From: Gammaproteobacteria bacterium
GTDB lineage: Bacteria > Pseudomonadota > Gammaproteobacteria > Chromatiales > Chromatiaceae
Direction of reading: 5' to 3'
NCBI GenBank assembly: GCA_020445255.1
Contig: JAGRGY010000014.1
Coordinates: forward strand, 1 to 64,000
DNA length: 64,000 bases
Shown here: piece by piece, positions 1 through 9,683 of the stretch
Position numbering within the stretch: the first letter of the stretch is position 1
Layout: each line of letters opens with the position of its first letter
The notes under the pieces: model-generated
What the model was told of the DNA's origin: nothing
Databases searched by the model: none
The model's input: the letters and a program-made list of their open reading frames with translations, nothing else
Translations under genes and position numbers: made by a program

Positions 1-2103
1 GTGCTGCCGACGCGGCTGCCGAACCTGCTGGTCAACGGCTCCGGCGGCATCGCGTTCGGCATGGCGACCAACATCCCGCCGCATAACCTCACCGAGGTGA
101 TCGATGCCTGCATCCGGGTCATCGATGAACCGCACGTCTCGATCGAGGACCTGATGGAGATCGTGCCGGGACCGGATTTCCCGACCGCCGGCATCATCAA
201 CGGCATCGCCGGCGTGCGCGCCGCGTATCGCACCGGGCGCGGCAAGATCTACATCCGCGCCCGCACCAGCATCGAGGATATGGAACACGGCCGTCAGCGC
301 ATCGTCGTCCATGAGCTGCCGTATCAGGTCAACAAGGCACGTCTGCTGGAGAAGATCGCCGAGCTGGTCAAGGACAAGAAGCTCGAGGGCATCAGCGAGC
401 TGCGTGACGAGTCGGACAAGGATGGCATGCGCATGGTCATCGAGTTGCGCCGCAGCGAGGTGGCGGAGGTCGTGCTCAACAACCTGTTCCAGCAGACCCA
501 GATGCAGAATGTGTTTGGCATCAACATCGTCGCGCTGGTCGACGGGCAGCCGCGTACGCTGAACCTGAAGCAACTGCTCGAATACTTCCTGCGTCACCGC
601 CGCGAAGTCGTCACGCGGCGCACCCTGTTCGATCTGCGCAAGGCGCGTGAGCGTGCGCACACGCTCGAAGGTCTCGCGGTCGCGCTGGCGAACATCGACG
701 AGGTCATTGCGCTGATCAAGGCCGCACCGAGTCCGGCCGAGGCGAAGAAGCAGCTGGTCGAGCGTGCGTGGCAGTCGGGTACCGTGGAGGCGATGCTGGC
801 GCGCGCCGGCGCCGATGCGTCCCGACCGGAAGACCTGCCGGCGGGCTATGGCCTGACCGACGAGGGCTATCGCCTGAGCGAGACCCAGGCGCAGGCCATC
901 CTCGACCTGCGTCTGCAGAAACTGACCGGACTCGAACAGGACAAGATCATCAATGAGTTCCAGGAGATCCTGGACAAGATCGCCGATCTGCTCGAGATTC
1001 TGTCAAGTCCCGATCGGCTTATGCAGGTCATCAAGGACGAGCTGACCGGGATCCGCGAGCAGTTCGGCGATGCACGGCGCAGCGAGATCGTGCTCAATCA
1101 GATGGACCTCACGCTGGAGGACCTGATCACCGAAGAAGACGTGGTCGTGACGCTGTCGCACCTCGGCTACGCCAAGTCGCAGCCGATCGGCGATTATCGC
1201 GCGCAGCGGCGCGGCGGGCGCGGCAAGACTGCGACGACCACCAAGGACGAGGACTTCGTCGACAAGCTGTTCGTCGCCAATACCCACGACACCATCCTGT
1301 GCTTCTCGAGCCGCGGCAAGTGCTACTGGCTCAAGGTCTATGAATTGCCACAGGCGGGGCGAAACGCGCGCGGCCGGCCCATGGTCAATCTGCTGCCGCT
1401 GGAGCAGAACGAACGCATCAATGCAATCCTGCCGGTGCGAGAGTACACGCAGGACCGTTTCATCTTCATGGCCACCGCCTCCGGCACGGTCAAGAAGACG
1501 CCGCTGGTCGATTTCTCGCGGCCACGTTCGAACGGCATCATCGCCGTCGACCTGCGCGAAGAGGATCAGTTGATCGGTGTCGACATCACCGATGGCAGCC
1601 AGAGCATCATGCTGTTCACGTCGGCGGGCAAGGCGATCCGGTTCAAGGAATCCGACGTGCGCGCGATGGGGCGGACTGCCTGCGGCGTGCGCGGCGTGAG
1701 GTTGGGCAAGGATCAGCGCGTGATCTCGCTGATCATCGGCGACGACGGCGACGTGATGACGGTGACCGAAAATGGCTACGGCAAGCGTACACCGGTCGAG
1801 CAGTTCCCGATCAAGGGCCGCGGCGGCATGGGCGTCATATCGATAAAGACATCGGAACGCAATGGCGCCCAGGTCGGCGCCGTGCGGGTGGACGAGAACG
1901 ACGAGATCATGTTGATCACCGACGGCGGCACGCTCGTGCGCACGCGCGTCGCGGACGTCTCGCAGATGGGCCGCGACACGCAGGGCGTCACGATGATCCG
2001 CCTGGCGAAAGACGAGAGCCTGATCGGAATCGAGCGGATCGAGGCCCTGGAGGGCGAAGAGCCCGAGCAGACCGAATCAGGGGACCTTCCTGACACTGAA
2101 TGA
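1..2103 (+). CDS. gyrA: DNA gyrase subunit A, 3' part of the gene
   Basis: This is the DNA-breaking subunit of gyrase, which introduces negative supercoils as an A2B2 complex with GyrB. The visible 700 codons start inside the breakage-reunion domain, at the segment reading [19 protein letters not shown]. Judged from the E. coli protein, roughly 165 N-terminal residues, including the catalytic tyrosine and the quinolone-resistance region, lie upstream of the window. The GyrA box QRRGGRG is at fragment residues 402-408 and opens the C-terminal beta-pinwheel, which wraps DNA. The protein ends in an acidic tail typical of GyrA rather than ParC. The gene heads the gyrA-serC-pheA-hisC-tyrA series on the same strand. 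Identity is very secure; only the 5' end is missing. Confidence 0.98.
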   Translation: MLPTRLPNLLVNGSGGIAFGMATNIPPHNLTEVIDACIRVIDEPHVSIEDLMEIVPGPDFPTAGIINGIAGVRAAYRTGRGKIYIRARTSIEDMEHGRQRIVVHELPYQVNKARLLEKIAELVKDKKLEGISELRDESDKDGMRMVIELRRSEVAEVVLNNLFQQTQMQNVFGINIVALVDGQPRTLNLKQLLEYFLRHRREVVTRRTLFDLRKARERAHTLEGLAVALANIDEVIALIKAAPSPAEAKKQLVERAWQSGTVEAMLARAGADASRPEDLPAGYGLTDEGYRLSETQAQAILDLRLQKLTGLEQDKIINEFQEILDKIADLLEILSSPDRLMQVIKDELTGIREQFGDARRSEIVLNQMDLTLEDLITEEDVVVTLSHLGYAKSQPIGDYRAQRRGGRGKTATTTKDEDFVDKLFVANTHDTILCFSSRGKCYWLKVYELPQAGRNARGRPMVNLLPLEQNERINAILPVREYTQDRFIFMATASGTVKKTPLVDFSRPRSNGIIAVDLREEDQLIGVDITDGSQSIMLFTSAGKAIRFKESDVRAMGRTACGVRGVRLGKDQRVISLIIGDDGDVMTVTENGYGKRTPVEQFPIKGRGGMGVISIKTSERNGAQVGAVRVDENDEIMLITDGGTLVRTRVADVSQMGRDTQGVTMIRLAKDESLIGIERIEALEGEEPEQTESGDLPDTE

Positions 2104-2247
2104 GCCGGGTGTCGCGGACCGCGACGATCGCGCCCGACAGGCTCGCAACGGTGGCTCGGTTCGGACCTGCGGATTGAACGTCGCCGGGCGCGGCCGCGCC
2201 AGCATCCGTTGAACTTTGTGAATCAATCGAAGAGACAGAGATCCAAA

Positions 2248-3333
2248 ATGACGCGCGTTTACAACTTCAGTGCGGGTCCGGCGATGCTGCCGGAGGAAGT
2301 ATTGCGGCAGGCACAGGCCGAGATGCTCGACTGGCATGGCTCCGGTATGTCGGTGATGGAGATGAGCCATCGCGGCAAGGAATTCATGTCGATCGCCGAG
2401 AAGGCGGAGGCCGATCTGCGCGAGCTGATGGCCATTCCGACCAACTACAAGGTGTTGTTCCTGCAGGGTGGCGCATCGGCCCAGTTCGCGATGATCCCGA
2501 TGAACCTGATCGGACGTACCGGCGAGGCCGACTATTTCCGCACCGGCTCCTGGTCGAAGAAGGCGATCTCGGAGGCCAAGCACTTTGGCGGCGTCAAGGT
2601 CACGGTCGACAGCGAGCATGACGGCAGGTTCACCAGTGTGCCGGCCGCGGACGGCTTCGCGGTCTCGAGCGATGCCGCTTATGTCCACTACACGCCGAAC
2701 GAGACCATAGAAGGTGTCGAGTTCCCCTACGTGCCCGCCACCGGCGCGGTGCCGCTGATCGCCGACATGTCCTCGACGATCCTGTCGCGACCGGTCGACG
2801 TCTCGAAGTTCGGCCTGATCTACGCGGGTGCACAGAAAAACATCGGCCCGGCCGGCCTGACCATCGTGATCGTGCGCGAAGACCTGATCGGCGAGCCGCT
2901 CGATGGCACGCCGACCATGTTCAAGTACGCGACGCACGCCGACAACGGCTCGATGTACAACACGCCGCCCACCTACGGCTGGTACCTGGCCGGGCTGGTA
3001 TTCGAATGGCTGAAAAGCATTGGCGGTCTCGCGGGCATGGCCGCAGTGAACGAGCGCAAGGCGTCGGCGTTGTATCGCGCGATCGATGCCTCCGGTTTCT
3101 ACAATAATCCGGTCGACCCGGTCTGCCGGTCCTGGATGAACGTTCCCTTCACGTTGGCCAATCCCGAACTTGACGGCGACTTCCTCAAAGGTGCGGGCGA
3201 GGCAGGGTTGAAGACGCTCAAGGGTCACCGCTCGGTGGGCGGCATGCGCGCGAGCATCTACAACGCCATGCCCGAGCAGGGCGTCGAGACACTGATCCAG
3301 TTCATGGCGGAATTCGAACGCACGCGGGGCTGA
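2248..3333 (+). CDS. serC: Phosphoserine aminotransferase
   Basis: This PLP enzyme converts 3-phosphohydroxypyruvate and glutamate to phosphoserine, the second step of serine synthesis, and also serves the pyridoxine pathway. The product is 361 residues, the normal family length. It opens with [11 protein letters not shown], and the PLP-binding lysine is K197 in [12 protein letters not shown]. The frame is open from 2209, but the family N-terminus and a purine-rich AGAGACAGAG stretch upstream favour the ATG at 2248. It lies 144 bases after gyrA and before a phosphoglycerate dehydrogenase gene, so two consecutive serine-pathway enzymes are encoded side by side. Identification is secure. Confidence 0.97.
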   Translation: MTRVYNFSAGPAMLPEEVLRQAQAEMLDWHGSGMSVMEMSHRGKEFMSIAEKAEADLRELMAIPTNYKVLFLQGGASAQFAMIPMNLIGRTGEADYFRTGSWSKKAISEAKHFGGVKVTVDSEHDGRFTSVPAADGFAVSSDAAYVHYTPNETIEGVEFPYVPATGAVPLIADMSSTILSRPVDVSKFGLIYAGAQKNIGPAGLTIVIVREDLIGEPLDGTPTMFKYATHADNGSMYNTPPTYGWYLAGLVFEWLKSIGGLAGMAAVNERKASALYRAIDASGFYNNPVDPVCRSWMNVPFTLANPELDGDFLKGAGEAGLKTLKGHRSVGGMRASIYNAMPEQGVETLIQFMAEFERTRG

Positions 3334-3367
3334 GCGACTGGGGGCCGGGCTCCCGGGCGCGACGATC

Positions 3368-3418
3368 GCCGGCGCCGGACCGGTGCTTTGGCGCACCGCG
3401 ACCTGGCCCGGCGCCGGC
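3368..3418. repeat. Nested inverted repeat in the serC-serA gap
   Basis: An 11-base arm GCCGGCGCCGG at 3368-3378 is perfectly complementary to CCGGCGCCGGC at 3408-3418. Inside it, CGGTGC at 3381-3386 pairs with GCACCG at 3393-3398 around a six-base loop. The RNA could form a long GC-rich hairpin with an inner stem. No T-run follows, so it is not a standard intrinsic terminator. It may be a REP-like element, an mRNA stability element or an attenuator between serC and the dehydrogenase gene. Confidence 0.6.
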
Positions 3419-3499
3419 GCAGCCGAGACCGTCCGGCATCCCGGGTCGTTCTGCGACCTGGAAGAGTGATTCGGATCAAAGCAAAAGGATACAGGGTAG

Positions 3500-4675
3500 A
3501 TGTACAAGATTCAGACCTTGAACAACATTTCGGTTGTCGGCCTCGACCGGCTTCCGCGTGACTGCTACGAAATCGCGTCCGAGCTGAGCAACCCGGATGC
3601 GATCCTGGTGCGCTCCGCAAAGATGCACGAGATGCAGTTGTCCCCGTCGGTAAAGGCGATCGGGCGGGCCGGTGCCGGGGTGAACAACATCCCGGTCGAC
3701 AGGATGACGGCCGTTGGCATCCCGGTGTTCAACGCGCCGGGCGCCAATGCCAACGCGGTCAAGGAGCTGGTCCTCGCCGGCATGCTGATGGCGGCGCGCA
3801 ACATCGGACAGGCATGGCGTTTCGCGGTCGACCTGAGTGGCGACGACGCCGTGATCAACAAGGAGGTCGAGGCGGGCAAGAAGCACTTTGTCGGTTTCGA
3901 ATTGCCCGGACGCACGCTGGGTGTCATCGGTCTCGGCGCAATCGGCGTCAAGGTCGCGAATGCCGCACGTGCGCTGGGCATGAAAGTGATCGGCTACGAC
4001 CCGACCATCACCGTGCGCGCGGCGTGGGCGCTCGATGCCGATGTCCAGCAGGCGCTGTCGGTCGATGATCTGGTCTCACGATCAGACTTCATCACCTTTC
4101 ATGTCCCGCTCACCGATGCGACGCGCAACATGATCAATGCCGACCGTCTGAAGTTGATGAAGAAGCAGTCGGTACTGCTCAATTTCGCCCGTAACGGCAT
4201 CATCGACGACCAGGCGGCGGTCGCGGCGCTGGATGCCGGCAAACTGTATGCCTACGTGTGCGACTTCCCGAGCAACCTGCTCAAGGACCATCCGCGGGTC
4301 ATCACCCTGCCGCATCTCGGCGCATCGACCTCCGAAGCCGAAGAAAACTGCGCCGTGATGGTCGCCGAACAGGTACGCGATTGGCTCGAGAACGGCAATG
4401 TCAGCAATTCGGTCAACTTTCCCGAGATCAACCTGCCGCGCGCCGAGAACGGCCACCGCCTGGCCGTCGTCAACAGCAATGTTCCGAATATGCTGGGCCA
4501 GATCTCGACCGACCTGGCCGAGGCCGGACTCAACATCATCGACATGCTCAACAAGTCGCGCGGCGACATCGCCGTAACGCTGATCGATGTCGAGGGTGAT
4601 CCATCCGATGCCGCCGTTGCGCGTATTGCCTCGATAGAAGGGGTGCTGTCAGTGCGCACGCTCGGTTGTGGCTGA
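3500..4675 (+). CDS. serA: D-3-phosphoglycerate dehydrogenase, short ACT-containing type
   Basis: This NAD-dependent enzyme oxidises 3-phosphoglycerate to 3-phosphohydroxypyruvate, the substrate of SerC encoded just upstream. The 391-residue protein has the substrate domain first, the Rossmann motif GLGAIG at residues 144-149, the catalytic arginine in NFARNGIID (R231), the catalytic histidine in PHLGAST (H272), and a C-terminal ACT-like regulatory domain from about residue 317. The glutamate expected in the DVFPTEP-like segment of E. coli SerA is not seen; this protein reads CDFPSN there. That appears usual for the roughly 390-residue branch of the family. The start follows AAAAGGA. Substrate preference for phosphoglycerate is inferred from family and from the adjacent serC. 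Confidence 0.9.
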   Translation: MYKIQTLNNISVVGLDRLPRDCYEIASELSNPDAILVRSAKMHEMQLSPSVKAIGRAGAGVNNIPVDRMTAVGIPVFNAPGANANAVKELVLAGMLMAARNIGQAWRFAVDLSGDDAVINKEVEAGKKHFVGFELPGRTLGVIGLGAIGVKVANAARALGMKVIGYDPTITVRAAWALDADVQQALSVDDLVSRSDFITFHVPLTDATRNMINADRLKLMKKQSVLLNFARNGIIDDQAAVAALDAGKLYAYVCDFPSNLLKDHPRVITLPHLGASTSEAEENCAVMVAEQVRDWLENGNVSNSVNFPEINLPRAENGHRLAVVNSNVPNMLGQISTDLAEAGLNIIDMLNKSRGDIAVTLIDVEGDPSDAAVARIASIEGVLSVRTLGCG

Positions 4676-4711
4676 TGCACCCCCGGCGCCGGAGCAGGCT
4701 AGAATCCCGCC

Positions 4712-5797
4712 ATGAGCGAAGATGAGCACCTCGCGGCCATACGCGACCAGATCGACGCGATCGACGAGCAGATCCAGGATCTGCTGAATGCGCGAGCGCG
4801 CGCCGCGCAGGAGGTCGCGAGAATCAAGCTGTCGTCGGATCCGAACGCGGTCTTCTACCGCCCCGAGCGCGAGGCGCAGATCCTGCGTGAGGTGAAGCGG
4901 CGCAACGTCGGTCCGCTCAGCGCGGAGGCCATGGCGCGTCTGTTCCGTGAGGTGATGTCCGAGTGCCTGGCCCTGGAACTGCCGCTGAACGTCGCGTTCC
5001 TCGGACCGGAGGGCACGTTCACCCAGGCGGCGACGCTCAAACACTTTGGTCATGCGGTCAAGGCCATCTCGATGGCGGCGATATCGGACGTGTTCCAGGA
5101 GGTCGAGAGCGGCAGCTGCCACTATGGTGTGGTGCCGGTGGAGAATTCGAGTGAGGGCGTCGTCACGCATACGCTCGACATGTTTCTCAATTCTCCGCTG
5201 CAGATCTGTGGCGAGGTCACGTTGCGCATTCACCACAACCTGCTCGGAAACGGCACGGACATGAACCAGATCAGGGTCGTGTATTCGCACCAGCAGTCGT
5301 TGGCGCAATGTCGCGGCTGGCTCGACCGCCACCTGCCATCGGTCGAGCGCGTACCGGTCGGCAGCAACGCCGAGGCCGCGAAAATGGCGTGCAATGCGCC
5401 GGGTGCGGCCGCGATTGCCGGCGTGACAGCGGCTGAGCTGTACGGCCTGCAGGTGCTGGTGCCGAACATCGAAGACGACCCCGGAAACACGACACGATTT
5501 CTGGTCATCGGGCAACAGTCGGTACCACCCTCCGGTGACGACAAGACCAGTCTGTTGCTGTCGACGCGCAACGAGGCCGGTGGGCTGCACAAGTTGCTTG
5601 CGCCGCTGGCCGAACACGGTATCAGCATGACACGCATCGAGTCCCGGCCTTCGCGGCGGGGAAACTGGGACTATGTGTTCTTCGTCGATGTCATCGGGCA
5701 TCGCGATGACGAACAACTTGCACCGGCGCTGGTTGCGTTGCGCAGGCAGGCCGGTATGTACAAAGAGCTCGGTTCCTACCCCAGGGCGGTCCTGTGA
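4712..5797 (+). CDS. pheA: Bifunctional chorismate mutase / prephenate dehydratase (P-protein)
   Basis: The protein converts chorismate to prephenate and then to phenylpyruvate for phenylalanine synthesis. An AroQ-type chorismate mutase helical domain fills about residues 1-85. The prephenate dehydratase domain follows, with GPEGTF at 98-103 and the TTRF signature at 260-263. A C-terminal ACT domain carries the ESRP phenylalanine-binding motif at 310-313, which predicts feedback inhibition. Its 361 residues match the usual length. It lies 36 bases after serA and 67 bases before hisC, so cotranscription is likely. Confidence 0.97.
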   Translation: MSEDEHLAAIRDQIDAIDEQIQDLLNARARAAQEVARIKLSSDPNAVFYRPEREAQILREVKRRNVGPLSAEAMARLFREVMSECLALELPLNVAFLGPEGTFTQAATLKHFGHAVKAISMAAISDVFQEVESGSCHYGVVPVENSSEGVVTHTLDMFLNSPLQICGEVTLRIHHNLLGNGTDMNQIRVVYSHQQSLAQCRGWLDRHLPSVERVPVGSNAEAAKMACNAPGAAAIAGVTAAELYGLQVLVPNIEDDPGNTTRFLVIGQQSVPPSGDDKTSLLLSTRNEAGGLHKLLAPLAEHGISMTRIESRPSRRGNWDYVFFVDVIGHRDDEQLAPALVALRRQAGMYKELGSYPRAVL

Positions 5798-5864
5798 TGC
5801 GTGCGCGTCGGAACGACCGCTGCAGCGCGGCGCCCGCAGATCTTCACGCCGGGGCGTGCAGCGA

Positions 5865-6962
5865 ATGAGCAATCGCTTCATTGAGCTGGCGGCACCGGGG
5901 CTCGCGGCACTCAAGCCCTATGTGCCAGGCAAGCCGCTTTCCGAACTCGAACGGGAGTTGGGTATCCGTGACTCGATCAAGCTGGCGTCGAACGAGAACC
6001 CGCTCGGCCCCAGCCCTGCCGTGCGGCGGGCAATCGAGGCGGAACTGGACGACCTGACCCGCTATCCGGATGGCGGGGCGTTCGCGTTGCGCCAGGCCAT
6101 CGCGGAGCGTCACGGTGTGAGGCCGACGGCTGTCACCGTCGGCAACGGGTCGAACGATGTGCTCGACATGGTCGCACGCGCCTTCCTGTGGCCGGGGCGC
6201 GAGAGCCTGTTCTCGCAATACGCATTCGCGGTCTATCCGATCAGCAGCATGGCCGTTGGCGCACAGGCGGTCGTCGCGCCGGCCAGGGACTACGGTCACG
6301 ATCTCGACGCACTGCGTGCCCGGGTCACCGATCGCACCGGCGTGGTGTGGATCGCCAACCCGAACAACCCGACCGGCACCCTGCTCAGGGAAGGCGAGCT
6401 GCGCGAGTTCGCCGTGTCGCTTCCCGCCGACGTGATTTGCGTCATCGACGAGGCCTATTTCGAGTATGTCGACGACGACGCCTACCCGGATACCAGTCGC
6501 TGGCTGGCGGAGTTCGACAATCTGATCGTCACGCGCACCTTTTCGAAGGCATTCGGACTCGCGGCGCTGCGGGTCGGCTACGGGGTGTCGCATCCGGATG
6601 TCGCGGACCTCCTCAATCGCGTGCGCCAGCCGTTCAACGTCGACAGCCTCGCTCAGGTGGCCGCACTGGCGGCATTGAAAGACGACGATTACCTGCGGCG
6701 CTCGGTCGCGGCGAATGCGCGTGGAATGCAGCAGCTGGTCGATGGCGTCGAACGTCTGGGTCTCGACTACATTGCTTCATACGGGAATTTCCTGACCGTC
6801 GACCTGGGACGCGATGCCGGTGAGGTCGACCGTGCTCTGCTGCGCCAGGGTGTGATAACGCGGCCTATCGCGAATTACGGTCTGCCGGAACATCTGCGCA
6901 TCAGCATCGGCCTGGAAGCCGAGAACGCGCGCTTTCTCGACGCGTTGGAGCGGGTGCTTTGA
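5865..6962 (+). CDS. hisC: Histidinol-phosphate / aromatic aminotransferase
   Basis: This is a PLP-dependent class I/II aminotransferase. HisC makes histidinol phosphate and, in this gene setting, often also transaminates prephenate or phenylpyruvate. The 365-residue product has the N-terminal signature KLASNENPLGPSP, the substrate segment NPNNPTG, DEAYFEY, and the PLP lysine K228 in TFSKAFGLA. The frame is open further upstream from 5673, but that part overlaps the end of pheA and does not resemble the family; the ATG at 5865 gives the family N-terminus. Its stop codon overlaps the tyrA start. A housekeeping hisC may exist elsewhere in the genome, so this copy could be the aromatic-pathway one. 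Confidence 0.93.
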   Translation: MSNRFIELAAPGLAALKPYVPGKPLSELERELGIRDSIKLASNENPLGPSPAVRRAIEAELDDLTRYPDGGAFALRQAIAERHGVRPTAVTVGNGSNDVLDMVARAFLWPGRESLFSQYAFAVYPISSMAVGAQAVVAPARDYGHDLDALRARVTDRTGVVWIANPNNPTGTLLREGELREFAVSLPADVICVIDEAYFEYVDDDAYPDTSRWLAEFDNLIVTRTFSKAFGLAALRVGYGVSHPDVADLLNRVRQPFNVDSLAQVAALAALKDDDYLRRSVAANARGMQQLVDGVERLGLDYIASYGNFLTVDLGRDAGEVDRALLRQGVITRPIANYGLPEHLRISIGLEAENARFLDALERVL

Positions 6963-7834
6963 CCCGCAAAATCCGCCGACTCGTCGTCATCGGCGTGGGC
7001 CTGATCGGCGGGTCACTGGCGAGGGCGCTGCGCAAAGCCGGGCAGGTCGACGAGATCGTCGGATGCGGGCGGGGAAAGGCCAATCTCGAGGAGGCGGTCG
7101 CTCTCGGCGTGATCGATCGTTATACACACGAGATCGGGGATGCAGTCGATGACGCCGATCTCGTGTTCCTCGCCGTACCCCTCGGAGCAATGCGCGATGC
7201 CTTTGCGGCAATGCGTGACCGCCTTCCGGCCGACGCCATTGTGACCGACGGTGGAAGCGCCAAGGGCAGCGTCGTCGAGGACTGCCGCGCGGCCGCACCG
7301 CAACTGCTCGCGCGCTTCGTCCCCGGGCACCCCATTGCGGGTACCGAAAACAGCGGGGTCGCCGCATCGTTCGCCGAGCTCTACCACAATCGGCGCGTGA
7401 TTCTCACGCCGCTCGAAACGAATTCGCCGGAATCGGTCCAGCGGATACGCGAGATGTGGCATGCGTGCGGTGCCGACGTAACCGAAATGACGGTTGGCCA
7501 CCATGACGAGGTACTCGCGGCGACCAGTCACCTGCCGCATATGCTCGCGTTCGGCTTGGTCGACATGTTGGCACGCATGAAGGAGAACGACGAGATATTT
7601 CGCTACGCTGCCGGAGGCTTCCGCGATTTCACCCGGATCGCATCGAGCAACCCGGTCATGTGGCGGGACATCTGCATTGCCAACAGGCAGGCACTTGGCC
7701 CGATGCTCAGTGCATTCGCCGGCGAACTCGAATTGCTGGCAATGCGCATCGGAGACGCCGACGGGGATGCGCTGCTGGAGATCTTTGAACGGGCCAAAGC
7801 GGCCCGGGACCGCTATGTGGACGGCCTGAAATAG
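6959..7834 (+). CDS. tyrA: Prephenate/arogenate dehydrogenase
   Basis: The enzyme oxidatively decarboxylates prephenate or arogenate toward tyrosine. The 291-residue product begins with the NAD(P)-binding fingerprint GVGLIGGSLARAL and contains the family segments HPIAGTE and ATSHLPHMLAFGLVD. It starts at a TTG whose last bases form part of the hisC stop codon (a 4-base overlap), implying translational coupling. There is no chorismate mutase domain and no fusion to EPSP synthase. The usual next gene aroA is absent; a convergent PAP2 gene begins 43 bases later. Confidence 0.93.
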   Translation: MTRKIRRLVVIGVGLIGGSLARALRKAGQVDEIVGCGRGKANLEEAVALGVIDRYTHEIGDAVDDADLVFLAVPLGAMRDAFAAMRDRLPADAIVTDGGSAKGSVVEDCRAAAPQLLARFVPGHPIAGTENSGVAASFAELYHNRRVILTPLETNSPESVQRIREMWHACGADVTEMTVGHHDEVLAATSHLPHMLAFGLVDMLARMKENDEIFRYAAGGFRDFTRIASSNPVMWRDICIANRQALGPMLSAFAGELELLAMRIGDADGDALLEIFERAKAARDRYVDGLK

Positions 7835-7877
7835 GCCGGCGTGGACGCTTGCGCGTGCCGGGTGTGGACGCCCGCGG

Positions 7878-8543
7878 TCAATCCGGATCGATCTCCCAGC
7901 GGCCGAGGATCAGACGCGCGCACACCATTGCCGTCAGCAGTACGGTGACGTACGCGAACACGATGTCGCTGAGAAAATGGGCGCCCTGGACGATGCGACC
8001 GAGGCCGACGACACCACCGATGATGCCCCCGTACACGAGCCAGCGCCGGTCGCGTAGCGGCCAGGCCAGGGCGAGGAAGAAAAAGCCCATGGCCGCGTGT
8101 CCGCTGACGAATGAACAGTTTTTCGCACACTGATTCGACGGAGCGAAGGCCGGGGTGAAGTGTTGTGTGCCGCCGAATTCCTCGACCTGGGCAGGGCGCG
8201 CCCGTCCGATGCTCGTCTTCAACACTTCGTTGACGATCGCGCCGGGTCCGACCAGAAGGACGACCAGCAGAAAAAGGATACCGCGTCGAACCCGGCTTTC
8301 CGCGCGGCCGCCCCAATACCAACTGGCGGCGAACAACCAGACCATCAGCGGAATTGCGACGTGCGGCATGTAGAGAAACACCGCGTAGTTGACGCGTGCC
8401 GGCAGGCTGTCCTTGAGGAAGAACCCGGAATCCGCGTCATAGAACAGGTCACTGACGAAAAGGTCCGTCTGGGGAATCAGGTGGAACAACAACGCCAACG
8501 CGAGCAGTACGATGAGGATCAGGAGTCCATTGAGAAGTCGCAT
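7878..8543 (-). CDS. PAP2-family membrane phosphatase
   Basis: This is a membrane-embedded acid phosphatase of the PAP2 superfamily, which acts on lipid phosphates such as undecaprenyl diphosphate, phosphatidate or lipid A. All three family signatures are present in the 221-residue protein: K109-x6-R116-P117, S147-G-H149, and R183-x5-H189-x3-D193. Several hydrophobic helices surround them and the first helix starts almost at the N-terminus. The ATG at 8543 is chosen because it begins right before that helix; the longer frame adds only a non-hydrophobic arginine-rich stretch. It is divergent from the glycosylation genes that follow, which suggests a role in recycling carrier lipid or removing lipid A phosphate. 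The exact substrate cannot be told. Confidence 0.88.
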   Translation of the reverse strand: MRLLNGLLILIVLLALALLFHLIPQTDLFVSDLFYDADSGFFLKDSLPARVNYAVFLYMPHVAIPLMVWLFAASWYWGGRAESRVRRGILFLLVVLLVGPGAIVNEVLKTSIGRARPAQVEEFGGTQHFTPAFAPSNQCAKNCSFVSGHAAMGFFFLALAWPLRDRRWLVYGGIIGGVVGLGRIVQGAHFLSDIVFAYVTVLLTAMVCARLILGRWEIDPD

Positions 8544-8759
8544 GGCGAGATTCCGGGCCGGTTGTATTGTGGATGCGATACGCCGACTGCACGCGGCGCG
8601 GCCGACGTCCGCAGCAATCCGGTGAATCCGTTGGGTGAGTGCGGGTTCCGTTTTCCGGCGGTGCGTCACCGATATCTCGCTGGCGTATGCCATGCGGCTG
8701 GCTGACAATTCGGCCTTTGCACGGCCCGGTCGGCGGGCGGCTGACACAGCGGAAGCGAG

Positions 8760-9677
8760 ATGATTTCACGGTTTGGTCGGCAGCTCAAATGGATGGTCGC
8801 CATCGTGCTGCTGCTCGCCCTGGCGGTGTGGGTCGAACGCACGGTGGGGTGGCGCGAACTGTTGCGGCCCTGGACGCGGTTTCCAGCATCGGAACTGGTT
8901 CTGCTGGTGGGGCTGACGGCCGTGAGCTACCTGACCCGGGCGATGCGCCTCTACGACCTGTACCATCCGCGGCTCGGCGGCGCCTTCCATCGCTATCTAC
9001 GCATCAACGTGCTGCATACGACCCTGCTGAACCTGCTACCGATGCGCATGGGGGAAGCGGCCTTTCCGGTGATGATGAAGCGCAATTTCGGTGAGCGATA
9101 CGCGAACAGCGTGGCGAACCTGGTTTGGCTGCGCGTAGCGGATCTCTGGATCCTGTTGTGGCTCGGGTGCGTCGTGTTTGCGATCAAGGGTACATCTTGG
9201 CTCTGGCCCATCGTCGTTGCCGGCGTCATCATGCCGTTGTTGTTGCAACCTCTGCGCGCCTTTATCCTGCGCGCCAGCGACGGGAACCGAAACAGGGCGG
9301 CGCGCCTGTCTCGACTGCTGGTCGAGGGACTGCCAAACGGCTACACACGCTATCTGCGCCTGTTATTCTGGGGGCTTGCGACTTGGTCTGCGAAGCTTGC
9401 AGCGTTCGTCAGCATTGCCGGGTTCTTCGTCGCCGGACCCGAATATGCACTGCTGCCGGGGGTGATTGCGGCGGAGATCAGCAATGCGTTGCCGATTCAG
9501 GGTCTGGCCGGATTCGGCAACTACGAGCTGGCCATGGTGATGGGCGGAGCGTGGTCCGGCATCCCGACAGAGGGGTTGCTGGCGGCGGCGGTCAACCTAC
9601 ACCTTTTCATACTGGCCTGCACGCTGTTGTTCGGTGCGATGGCGTGGCTGATCCCAACGGCTGAACATCGGGGTTGA
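8760..9677 (+). CDS. Flippase-like integral membrane protein (LPG synthase transmembrane family)
   Basis: The 305-residue protein is strongly hydrophobic with about seven to nine predicted membrane helices and resembles the UPF0104 / lysylphosphatidylglycerol synthase transmembrane family. Characteristic pieces are LTRAMRLYDLY in the first third, GEAAFPVMMKRNF in the middle, and ALPIQGLAGFGNYE near the C-terminus. The soluble aminoacyl-transferase domain of MprF is missing. Stand-alone members often sit beside glycosyltransferases and are thought to help move lipid-linked substrates. It is followed after 6 bases by a GT2 gene, so the three genes 8760-12225 look like one operon. Confidence 0.78.
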   Translation: MISRFGRQLKWMVAIVLLLALAVWVERTVGWRELLRPWTRFPASELVLLVGLTAVSYLTRAMRLYDLYHPRLGGAFHRYLRINVLHTTLLNLLPMRMGEAAFPVMMKRNFGERYANSVANLVWLRVADLWILLWLGCVVFAIKGTSWLWPIVVAGVIMPLLLQPLRAFILRASDGNRNRAARLSRLLVEGLPNGYTRYLRLLFWGLATWSAKLAAFVSIAGFFVAGPEYALLPGVIAAEISNALPIQGLAGFGNYELAMVMGGAWSGIPTEGLLAAAVNLHLFILACTLLFGAMAWLIPTAEHRG

Positions 9678-9683
9678 AACAAC

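Noticed and set aside
2077..3507. A 476-codon minus-strand frame covering serC
   Set aside because: It lies fully opposite a confident serC gene and has no recognisable product.
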